Below, piece by piece: positions 1-6,807 of a stretch of 43,050 bases of DNA. The position numbers and the translations under genes were made by a program. Source of the stretch: a virus. Location of the stretch: IMG/VR virus record IMGVR_UViG_3300031746_000048, positions 1-43,050 of that record. The stretch is one strand, 5' to 3'. Under the pieces are notes generated by a model that searched no databases, had not been told where the DNA came from, and was given only the letters and a program-made list of their open reading frames with translations. Positions within the stretch are counted from its first letter, which is position 1; every line of letters begins with the position of its first letter.

Positions 1-2
1 AT

Positions 3-896
3 TTTAATATTAGAAATATACCAATGTTTTCAGGACCATATATGATCACTAAAGTTACTCATGATGTTTCTGAAAACGGATTCAAAACACAATTTGAAGG
101 AATTAGACAACCATTCTATAGTTTACCAACAGTTGACAATTTTTTACAGACATTAAATGAAAAATTAGTTTCTCAATTACAAACTAAAGTTAGAGAAAAT
201 GAAGAATTAAACAAAGCTAAATCAGAGAATGTACAAATACAAGCGTCTAATACTATTGCTAATTTAAGTAGTGAAGATACATTAACAAAAAATCAAGATT
301 GTGCGGCACAAATAAAGTCAAGATATCAAGGATTTGTTGCAACCGATGAACCAACACCGACTTCGTTTTCTACAAAAGATTTATATAATACAATTGTACA
401 AGTTCTTTTAGATAATAAATATTCTCAAACCGGAAGTACTTTTGGTGATTTAGTATCTTTAATGTTCACATTTGTATTTGTCGATTCAGGAACTGGTAAT
501 GGGTCAGAAATAAAAGCATATGAGAATAATTTTAGCACTATTGATCTAACTCAAGTTTATGCTGATAAATTTTTTGAGTATATAAACAGAAGATACTATT
601 GTGTTTCTAGAGGGTCTAACCCTAACCTTCCGGTGGTTTCGTTCAGAAGTTTATATGATTTTCTAAACTTTGTTCATTATTCAGTAAGAAATTTACCAAC
701 AAATATTAAAGCGGAATTACAAAACTTTGGGGATAATGAATTACCTTTTATATATGCAAAACTTTATGTTTTGTATTATCCTGTAAACCAAAACTCTAAT
801 GTTTATACTCAAATTGAAAAGGACAAAAATCAAATAGATAAATTAAGACAGGAGTTTATAAGCGCGGCAAATGTATTAACGGCAATTTTACAATAA
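3..896 (+). CDS. Probable baseplate/tail hub-type structural protein, C-terminal part (5' truncated)
   Basis: The reading frame is open from the left edge of the window: in-frame codons FNIRNIP precede the first ATG at 24, so the true start lies outside and only the last ~298 residues are seen. Near the visible start, GPYMITKVTHDV followed by FKTQFEGIRQP resembles the closing segment of phage tail-hub proteins (gp27/gpD-like), in which a strand ending in a T-x-F-x-G-x-R pattern is common. After that come a Lys/Glu/Asn-rich, probably helical stretch (about residues 40-90) and an alpha/beta region with no motif I recognise. It ends in a short helix-prone tail. The position upstream of a replication block and the size are compatible with a virion protein, but the hub assignment is a family-level impression and could be wrong. 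Confidence 0.45.
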   Translation, partial: FNIRNIPMFSGPYMITKVTHDVSENGFKTQFEGIRQPFYSLPTVDNFLQTLNEKLVSQLQTKVRENEELNKAKSENVQIQASNTIANLSSEDTLTKNQDCAAQIKSRYQGFVATDEPTPTSFSTKDLYNTIVQVLLDNKYSQTGSTFGDLVSLMFTFVFVDSGTGNGSEIKAYENNFSTIDLTQVYADKFFEYINRRYYCVSRGSNPNLPVVSFRSLYDFLNFVHYSVRNLPTNIKAELQNFGDNELPFIYAKLYVLYYPVNQNSNVYTQIEKDKNQIDKLRQEFISAANVLTAILQ

Positions 897-902
897 ACAT
901 GA

Positions 903-914
903 TATTTATAAATA
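903..914 (+). promoter_or_regulatory. Candidate late-promoter element (TATTTAT overlapping TATAAATA)
   Basis: TATTTATAAATA lies 9 bases before the ATG at 924. TATAAATA (907-914) is identical to the T4 late-promoter consensus, and the overlapping TATTTAT (903-909) matches a motif found upstream of several structural genes in this window. The element is self-complementary in part, so orientation is not certain. Function is inferred from position only. Confidence 0.4.
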
Positions 915-923
915 AAAACATAT

Positions 924-1148
924 ATGAACACTAAATTAATATTAGATAACTACTTGGGTAAAAATACAAGAGTTTCAGAAAAAGATATGGGTGATGGTAC
1001 TAAACAAGTTTGTGATTTAGACACAGGAGATTGTTATACTGTAAGAATAAAAGACGGATTGATTGAAAGAGTTGACAATACAATGAAGACATTCAAAAAA
1101 ATTCAAGTAGAAACCAAAAATGGTATAAAAACTTTATTGAACGGATAA
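924..1148 (+). CDS. Hypothetical protein, 74 aa
   Basis: I do not recognise this gene. It is a small, mildly charged protein with a central GDGTKQVCDLDTGDCYTVRI segment in which two Cys flank a DLDTGD turn, suggesting a small beta-rich fold. It ends one base before the next ATG (TAAGATG), so it is probably co-translated with the acidic protein that follows. A TATAAATA-like element sits just upstream. The frame is well delimited by the neighbouring genes, so the gene is likely real although its role is unknown. Confidence 0.65.
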   Translation: MNTKLILDNYLGKNTRVSEKDMGDGTKQVCDLDTGDCYTVRIKDGLIERVDNTMKTFKKIQVETKNGIKTLLNG

Positions 1149-1149
1149 G

Positions 1150-1836
1150 ATGAAAATTGACGAAAAAATATTAAATGAGATTGCAAGATATCAATCAATA
1201 AATAAGTATATCATGGAACAAGATGTTCCACCACCGGTTGAGGATCCAGCATTAACGGGAGCAGGAGCACCACCACCACCAACTGATGCCGCAGGAGCAC
1301 CACCAGCGGCAGGAGCGACTCCACCACCCGCACCACCCGCAGGAGAACCTATTGATTTATCTAAAGATCCTGATGTTGAAGAATTACCTGGTGATGATGA
1401 AGAAGGAACAGAGGGTGAAGGTGAAACTGAAGAACTAGATATAACGGACTTAGTTGATTCACAAAAAACTATGGCAGATAAACAAGAAGAATATTTTGAA
1501 AACTTGTTTAATCAAATTAAAACAATGGAAGAAAAATTGGCCGAAATGGACAATATAGTTCAAAAAATTGATATATTGGACGCTAAAGTTGAGAGATATA
1601 GACCTAAGACACCACAAGAAAAACTTGAACTAAGAAGTTTAGATTCCGGACCATACAAACAAAACTTAGCAGACTTCTTCAAAGACAAAGAAGAAGAAAT
1701 GGAAAAAACAGGTAAAAACGAATATGTTTTAACCCAAGATGAAGTTGAAAACTTTAGCCCTTCCGACATTGAAAAAACATTTAATGAACCAATGGAAGAC
1801 GAAGACGATATTTTATTAAACAGATATAATTCATAA
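1150..1836 (+). CDS. Pro/Ala-rich, acidic, coiled-coil protein of unknown function
   Basis: The 228 residues fall into four parts: a short N-terminal helix ending in NKYIMEQ; a Pro/Ala-rich disordered linker with runs such as GAPPPP (about 26-70); a very acidic stretch (DDEEGTEGEGETEELD, about 83-98); and a heptad-rich helix (about 105-150) followed by a Lys/Glu-rich tail. This is the composition of a flexible virion or scaffold-like protein, but no family is recognised. It follows the 74-aa gene after one base and is closed by a strong terminator at once, so these two genes end a transcription unit. The Pro/Ala codons make a local G+C-rich island (about 1225-1345) in AT-rich DNA. Confidence 0.7.
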   Translation: MKIDEKILNEIARYQSINKYIMEQDVPPPVEDPALTGAGAPPPPTDAAGAPPAAGATPPPAPPAGEPIDLSKDPDVEELPGDDEEGTEGEGETEELDITDLVDSQKTMADKQEEYFENLFNQIKTMEEKLAEMDNIVQKIDILDAKVERYRPKTPQEKLELRSLDSGPYKQNLADFFKDKEEEMEKTGKNEYVLTQDEVENFSPSDIEKTFNEPMEDEDDILLNRYNS

Positions 1837-1837
1837 G

Positions 1838-1873
1838 TTTTAAGGTCGAAAATATAGACCTTAAACTTTTTTT
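1838..1873 (+). terminator. Rho-independent terminator
   Basis: A perfect 9-bp stem, TTTAAGGTC (1839-1847) with GACCTTAAA (1857-1865), encloses a 9-base AT-rich loop and is followed by a C and seven T. It lies 2 bases after the stop of the acidic protein and separates that unit from the gp32-like gene. Confidence 0.8.
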
Positions 1874-1883
1874 ACAATACTAT

Positions 1884-1912
1884 TTGACTATACCTTTTTA
1901 TATACCTATAAT
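1884..1912 (+). promoter_or_regulatory. Sigma70-type promoter of the gp32-like gene
   Basis: TTGACT (1884-1889), a 17-base spacer, then TATAAT (1907-1912): 11 of 12 consensus positions at ideal spacing. Predicted transcription would start near 1919, giving a leader of about 28 bases before the ATG at 1947. A TTTG also overlaps the -35 box (1883-1886), which is the -33 motif of Bacteroidetes promoters. The position directly behind a terminator supports the call. It is the clearest host-type promoter in the window. Confidence 0.75.
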
Positions 1913-1946
1913 TCTACAATAAACCTTTAATTTAAATTTAACTAAA

Positions 1947-2807
1947 ATGGCGACAAATTCATTAGACGCAGTACTTTCACAGTACGAAAAATCACAAAGT
2001 AGCTCAAACGCTACATCAAAAATGTCTTCAGAAGACCGTATGAAAAAATATTTCGCGGCAATATTGAAAGACAACGAAAAACAAGGTCAACGGACAATCC
2101 GTATTTTACCTACAACAGACGGATCTTCACCATTCAAAGAAGTATGGTTTCACGAAGTTCAAGTAGACGGTAAATGGCAAAAATTTTACGATCCAGCAAA
2201 GAATGACAATGAGCGTTCACCTTTGAATGAAGTTTATGAAGAACTTATGTCAACAGGAAAAGAATCTGACAAACAATTAGCAACACAATATAGATCTCGT
2301 AAGTTTTATATTGTAAAAGTTGTTGATCGTGATAACGAACAGGATGGCGTAAAATTTTGGAGATTTAAACACAACTACAAACAAGAAGGTATCCTTGACA
2401 AAATCATTCCTATTTGGAAGGCTAAAGGAGATATTACAGATCCTGATAATGGTCGTGATTTAATTCTTGAGTTAACAAAAGCTAAAACACCAAAAGGCGC
2501 GACTTACACGGTTATCCAAACTGTTATGTATGACGACCCAACCCCAATTTCTAAGGATACGGATCAAATGGCTGATTGGGTTGGTAATGAAATGACTTGG
2601 GAGGATGTTTATTCAAAAAAACCTGTAGAATACCTTGAGGCACTTGCAAGAGGAGAAACCCCAAGATGGGATTCTGAAAAGGGCGGATACGCTTATTCAA
2701 ACAATGAAACATCTGAAGTTTCTATTGGAGGCACAAAATCAGTTTCAATTACTGAGGTTGCGGACCCACAAAAAAATGATGAAGTAGACGAAGACTTACC
2801 ATTCTAA
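1947..2807 (+). CDS. 32: gp32-like single-stranded DNA-binding protein
   Basis: This 286-aa protein is close in length to T4 gp32 (301 aa) and should coat ssDNA during replication and recombination, working with UvsX and the helicase encoded just downstream. Visible features are a basic/polar N-terminal arm; a core with RTIRILPTTDG, KEVWFHEVQVDGKWQKFYDP and RSRKFYIVKVVDRD, typical of the phage gp32 OB-fold region; and an acidic tail ending DEVDEDLPF. The protein has no cysteine at all, so the zinc site of T4 gp32 is absent. The last six residues resemble the DDDIPF tip of bacterial SSB, a docking site for repair proteins. The gene is monocistronic, with its own strong promoter and a terminator on each side, which suits a product needed in large amounts. 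The ATG follows an A/T-rich leader without a Shine-Dalgarno sequence. Confidence 0.85.
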   Translation: MATNSLDAVLSQYEKSQSSSNATSKMSSEDRMKKYFAAILKDNEKQGQRTIRILPTTDGSSPFKEVWFHEVQVDGKWQKFYDPAKNDNERSPLNEVYEELMSTGKESDKQLATQYRSRKFYIVKVVDRDNEQDGVKFWRFKHNYKQEGILDKIIPIWKAKGDITDPDNGRDLILELTKAKTPKGATYTVIQTVMYDDPTPISKDTDQMADWVGNEMTWEDVYSKKPVEYLEALARGETPRWDSEKGGYAYSNNETSEVSIGGTKSVSITEVADPQKNDEVDEDLPF

Positions 2808-2825
2808 TTTAATTAAAAAAACTAT

Positions 2826-2856
2826 AACGGGAGCAGTTTATTGTTCCCGTTTTTTT
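2826..2856 (+). terminator. Rho-independent terminator after the gp32-like gene
   Basis: AACGGGA (2826-2832) pairs with TCCCGTT (2845-2851) around a 12-base loop, followed by a T run to 2856. It ends the gp32-like transcript before uvsX. Confidence 0.8.
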
Positions 2857-2888
2857 ATGTATATTTTATATAACAATTATTAATTATT

Positions 2889-3872
2889 ATGGCATTGAAA
2901 AAGAAAGAATTTAGTTTAGACGCAATAAAAAGTAAGTTTTCCACCAAAACAAAATATAAACCCGAAAGTTTTTATAATTGCGGGGAAGCGTTTATGAACT
3001 CTTGTGGATTACCCGGACCTGTAATGGGGGGTGTTAACATGTTTTTAGGGCACTCAAATACTTCAAAAACAACGGCAATGATTCTTGCTGCGGCTGACGC
3101 ACAAAAGAAAGGTCATTTACCTGTTCTTATTATTACTGAGAAAAAATGGTCTTGGGAACATGCAATTGAATTAGGATTGCAAGCGGAGAAAAACGAACTT
3201 GGTGAGTATGATGGTATGTTTATTTTTAACGATTCATTTGATGTGATTGAACAAGCAACTGAGTTTATTAATGAAATACTTGATTCTCAAGAAAAGGGAG
3301 ATATACCTTATAATTTATTGTTTTTATGGGATAGTATTGGTAGTGTACCTTGTCAGATGACTTTTGATGGAAAAGGCGGTGGAATGCACAACGCTAAGGT
3401 ACTTGCAGATAAGATTGGTATGGGGATTCATTCAAGAATCTCAAAATCTAAAAAAGAAGAATATCCTTATTATAACACTTTGGTGATTTTAAATCAGCCT
3501 TGGGTGTTACTTCCTGATAATCCATTTGGACAACCTGAAATCAAGGCTAAAGGTGGTGAAGCGGTATGGTTGGCATCATCATTAGTGTTTTTATTTGGTA
3601 ATCAGAAAAAAGCGGGTATTAGTCACATTGACGCCACTAAGAATGGTAGAAAAGTGTCGTTTGCAATTAGAACAAAAATTTCTATATTAAAGAACCATGT
3701 TAATGGTCTTGGATATAAAGATGGTAAGATCATTGCAGTACCACAAGGTTATATTACAGACACAAAAGAGTCTTTGGATAACTATAAGAAAGAATATTCA
3801 GATTATTGGGAAACAAAATTAGGATATTCAGATTATTCTTTAGACGAATCTGATGATGACTCTGACGAGTAA
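2889..3872 (+). CDS. uvsX: UvsX-like RecA-family recombinase
   Basis: This 327-aa RecA-fold ATPase should form filaments on ssDNA for strand exchange and recombination-dependent replication. The P-loop is GHSNTSKT (54-61). It lacks the usual second Gly, as does the T4 UvsX loop of the G-x-S-x-x-x-K-S type, and this favours UvsX over host RecA. IITEKKWSWE (81-90) fits the catalytic-Glu region, and NLLFLWDS (142-149) is Walker B. AKGGEAVWLASSLVFLF near residue 225 fits the L2/DNA-binding and following strand region. The C-terminus is strongly acidic (ESDDDSDE), as is common in this family. The neighbours (gp32-like gene upstream, rnh and helicase downstream) are those expected for a T4-type replication block. 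Confidence 0.87.
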   Translation: MALKKKEFSLDAIKSKFSTKTKYKPESFYNCGEAFMNSCGLPGPVMGGVNMFLGHSNTSKTTAMILAAADAQKKGHLPVLIITEKKWSWEHAIELGLQAEKNELGEYDGMFIFNDSFDVIEQATEFINEILDSQEKGDIPYNLLFLWDSIGSVPCQMTFDGKGGGMHNAKVLADKIGMGIHSRISKSKKEEYPYYNTLVILNQPWVLLPDNPFGQPEIKAKGGEAVWLASSLVFLFGNQKKAGISHIDATKNGRKVSFAIRTKISILKNHVNGLGYKDGKIIAVPQGYITDTKESLDNYKKEYSDYWETKLGYSDYSLDESDDDSDE

Positions 3873-3904
3873 AAAAGTATTTTCAAACAACTTAAAAAAT
3901 TTAA

Positions 3905-4915
3905 ATGATTAAAACTCTTGTTATTGACGGCAACAATCTACTAAAGATTGGGGTTTGTGGGGTCAAAGATTTTTATAATAACGGAGAACATGTTGGTGGG
4001 ATTTGGCATTTCTTAAACACAACCAAAAGATTTTTAGATGAAGGAAACTACAATAAAGTTGTGGTTTGTTGGGATAACGAAAGTAATTCAACGCAGAGAA
4101 GATTATTTTACCCCAATTATAAACTTAACCGAAGACAAGCAAATACCGAAGAACAACTCCATTCATTCTCATATCAAAAAACAAGAGTAAAACAATATCT
4201 TGAAGAGATGTTTATAAGACATATTGAAATTGATGATTGTGAGGCTGATGATATTATTGCGTACTATTGTAAAATATCTAAAGACGAACACAAAACTATA
4301 TTCTCAAGCGATAGAGACCTTACACAGCTTATCTCTGAAGATGTGAGTATCTATTCCCCAATTACTAAAAAACATTATAAGAATGGGGATATGATTAAAA
4401 TGTGCGATGTTGAAATACCTCATTATAACATTAAAACTTGGAAAATATTATCTGGTGATAAGTCAGACAACATTAATGGAATTTATTATTTGGGAGAAAA
4501 AACATTAGTTAAGTTATTTCCTGAGTTACTTGACAAAGAAGTAAATATCTCCGATATTTTAACAAAAGGGGAATTACTTTTAAAAGAAGATAAAGACAAT
4601 CCCGCATTAAAAAACCTGTTAAGTGGTAGAACAAAAGATGGTATTTTTGGTGATGAGTATTACGAGATAAATAAAAAACTTGTGGACTTATCGGAACCAC
4701 TAATAAGTGAAGAAGGAAAAGAATTAGTTGAATCTTATTATTCCGAGTCGATGGATCCCGACGGAAGAGGACATAAGAATTTAATTAGAATGATGATGGA
4801 AGACGGACTCTTCAAATACCTACCTAAGAGGGACGATGCTTGGGTTAGTTTTTTGACACCTTTTCTAAAATTAACAAGAAAAGAAAAAAACAAATTTAAA
4901 AACAAAAAAAATTAA
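3905..4915 (+). CDS. rnh: RNase H / FEN-family 5'-3' exonuclease
   Basis: At 336 aa it is close to T4 RNase H (305 aa), which removes RNA primers and trims flaps on the lagging strand. FEN-superfamily metal-binding acidic residues are all visible: LVIDGNN (D8), VVCWDN (D57), EIDDCEADDIIA (D110, D111, E113, D115, D116), SSDRDL (D136, D138) and SGDKSDN (D185, D188). GIYYLGEKT (192-200) matches the helix-3-turn-helix element that follows the last aspartates. It starts 32 bases after uvsX with an A/T-rich leader and is followed 9 bases on by an unknown gene, suggesting one operon. The C-terminus is very Lys/Asn-rich. Confidence 0.86.
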   Translation: MIKTLVIDGNNLLKIGVCGVKDFYNNGEHVGGIWHFLNTTKRFLDEGNYNKVVVCWDNESNSTQRRLFYPNYKLNRRQANTEEQLHSFSYQKTRVKQYLEEMFIRHIEIDDCEADDIIAYYCKISKDEHKTIFSSDRDLTQLISEDVSIYSPITKKHYKNGDMIKMCDVEIPHYNIKTWKILSGDKSDNINGIYYLGEKTLVKLFPELLDKEVNISDILTKGELLLKEDKDNPALKNLLSGRTKDGIFGDEYYEINKKLVDLSEPLISEEGKELVESYYSESMDPDGRGHKNLIRMMMEDGLFKYLPKRDDAWVSFLTPFLKLTRKEKNKFKNKKN

Positions 4916-4924
4916 AAAAACAAA

Positions 4925-5374
4925 ATGAAAGAACAGGATATTACAAAGACAGAATTTTTGTTAATGTGCAACGACAACATCGTAGTTCAAAGATTCTTTA
5001 ATGTTAGAGGGTTTAACAAAAACGCTCATAAATCGGAAGAATTTTATAATCATGTTGACTATCTTTGCCGCGATCTCAAAAATGATTTAAAAATGAGATC
5101 AATAGTTTATATGTTGGACCACCAATACGATATTTTAGAGAATCCGGAATTACTTAATACATCAATTACTGATGGTCCAGAAAATTTTAATTTAATTATT
5201 AAGGTAGGAGATATGACAATTTGTCATAGACGGTTTGACGCAAAACCATACCCCCCAAAGGTCAGATATACCGTAGACCTACGCCCAAAGTTAAAATCTA
5301 TCATGGCGGAGTTAACTGACATTTTTTCAGGTCAAAAATTTAATTATTTTTATCCCGAATTTATTAAAAACTAG
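4925..5374 (+). CDS. Hypothetical protein in the replication operon, 149 aa
   Basis: I do not recognise this protein. It is soluble, alpha/beta in look, with a helical N-terminal half and a beta-rich C-terminal part containing MTICHRRFDAKPYPPKVRY followed by TVDLRPK and a final Phe/Tyr-rich segment (FNYFYPEF). It lies 9 bases after rnh and 32 bases before the helicase, so it is transcribed with replication genes. In T4 the comparable position holds small accessory genes such as the helicase loader, but I see no sequence resemblance that would justify that name. Confidence 0.7.
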   Translation: MKEQDITKTEFLLMCNDNIVVQRFFNVRGFNKNAHKSEEFYNHVDYLCRDLKNDLKMRSIVYMLDHQYDILENPELLNTSITDGPENFNLIIKVGDMTICHRRFDAKPYPPKVRYTVDLRPKLKSIMAELTDIFSGQKFNYFYPEFIKN

Positions 5375-5377
5375 GAC

Positions 5378-5384
5378 TATTTAT
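5378..5384 (+). promoter_or_regulatory. TATTTAT motif before the helicase gene
   Basis: TATTTAT lies 22 bases before the ATG at 5407, in a gap of only 32 bases. It matches the recurrent motif upstream of late genes, but this is a replication gene, so it may be chance or a start for a sub-transcript. Confidence 0.25.
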
Positions 5385-5406
5385 CTTTACTAAAGTAAAA
5401 AAAAAT

Positions 5407-6789
5407 ATGGCGACTATCAAAAATTTTGAGTATTTAGGTAATACATTTCAGTTACAATTGTTAAATCAAATTATTATAGATAAAGACTTTTCACACTCAA
5501 TTCTTGATGTTATTGAAAATAATTATTTTGAAAATAAGTACTTTAAAATAATTATTCAAATGGTTAAAGAGTATTATATTAAATACGATCACACACCATC
5601 CTTTGAAACATTAGAACAGATTACAAAATCTGAACTACAACAAGAGATTGCATCCAAAATAGTTTTGGATACAATTAAGAAAATTAAGGACTCACCTATA
5701 GATGGTGTAACTTTTGTTCAGGAAAAGGCGTTAAAATTTTGTAAACAACAAGAGTTACAAAAAGTGATGGGTAAGGCTCAAAAAATCATCGATGGTGGTG
5801 AATTTGAAAATTATGACACTCTTGAAGAATTGGTTAGAGGAGCGTTACAAGTTGGGGCAAAAGACACAAGTATATTAAATGTATTTTCTAATATTGATCA
5901 AGTGTTAGAAGATGATTATAGACACCCAATCCCAATGGGAATACCAGGTATTGACAGACTATTAAAAGGTGGTTTAGCAAGAGGTGAAATTGGGGTTATT
6001 TTAGCACCAACAGGTGTAGGTAAGTCTACTATTTTAACTAAGATTGCAAATCACGCATTTAATATGGGAAATAATGTATTACAAATATTTTTTGAGGATA
6101 ACCAAAAGGTAATTCAAAGAAAACACTACACATTATGGACAAAAATACATCCTGATGATTTATCAGAAAAAAGAGAAGAAGTTATCTTAAAAGTTAAAGA
6201 AGTTGAGGAAACAATGACAAACAAATTAATTTTAAAAAAATTACCATCAGATACTGTAACTATGTTACAAATTAAGAACCAAATTAGAAAAATGGTTGCG
6301 GATGGTACTAAGATTGATATGGTATTATTGGATTATATTGATTGTGTAGTACCTGACAAACATTTAGGGGATGAATGGAAAAGTGAAGGTTCGGTAATGA
6401 GAGCATTTGAAGCTATGTGTCACGAAATGAATCTTGTAGGTTGGACTGCAACACAAGGTAACAGAGCTTCAATATCGTCCGAAGTAGTGACAACAGATCA
6501 AATGGGTGGATCAATTAAGAAGGCACAAGTGGGACATGTTATTATAACTGTAGCCAAGACTCTACAACAAAAAGAGTTAAAGTTGGCAACAATAGCAATT
6601 ACAAAATCAAGAATCGGAGACGATGGCGTTGTGTTTGAAAACTGTAAGTTTGATAATGCAATGATTGATATTGATACTGAAAGCTCAATGACCTTTCTTG
6701 GTATTGAGGAACAGAAAGAAGAAAGACAAAGACTAAGAGTTAAAGAACTTTTAGAAAAAAGAAAAGAAAGACAAACACAAAACAATTAA
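5407..6789 (+). CDS. 41: gp41-type replicative DNA helicase (DnaB family)
   Basis: This 460-aa DnaB-like helicase is close to T4 gp41 (475 aa); the ring would unwind the fork and recruit the primase. The N-terminal ~150 residues are helical and fit the DnaB N-terminal domain (TPSFETLEQI, then the linker). The RecA-like domain begins near 175 with GIPGIDRLLKGGLARGEIG and has Walker A APTGVGKST (200-208, catalytic K206), Walker B MVLLDY (D309), an H3-like TQGNR sensor region, and ITKSRIGDDG near the C-terminus, typical of the arginine-finger area. The charged tail ends in RKERQTQ. It is encoded between rnh and nrdJ; the matching primase gene is about 32 kb downstream at 38874 rather than adjacent. 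Confidence 0.88.
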   Translation: MATIKNFEYLGNTFQLQLLNQIIIDKDFSHSILDVIENNYFENKYFKIIIQMVKEYYIKYDHTPSFETLEQITKSELQQEIASKIVLDTIKKIKDSPIDGVTFVQEKALKFCKQQELQKVMGKAQKIIDGGEFENYDTLEELVRGALQVGAKDTSILNVFSNIDQVLEDDYRHPIPMGIPGIDRLLKGGLARGEIGVILAPTGVGKSTILTKIANHAFNMGNNVLQIFFEDNQKVIQRKHYTLWTKIHPDDLSEKREEVILKVKEVEETMTNKLILKKLPSDTVTMLQIKNQIRKMVADGTKIDMVLLDYIDCVVPDKHLGDEWKSEGSVMRAFEAMCHEMNLVGWTATQGNRASISSEVVTTDQMGGSIKKAQVGHVIITVAKTLQQKELKLATIAITKSRIGDDGVVFENCKFDNAMIDIDTESSMTFLGIEEQKEERQRLRVKELLEKRKERQTQNN

Positions 6790-6807
6790 CAAATAAATTT
6801 AAATAAA

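Noticed and set aside
4925-5374. Naming the 149-aa gene in the replication operon as a helicase loader (gp59-like)
   Set aside because: The position would fit, but length and sequence give no support that I can see.
6498-6785. Minus-strand frames inside plus-strand genes (for example 6498-6785, 9693-9965, 42553-42813)
   Set aside because: They lie wholly inside genes with clear protein motifs on the other strand and have no start context or recognisable product.
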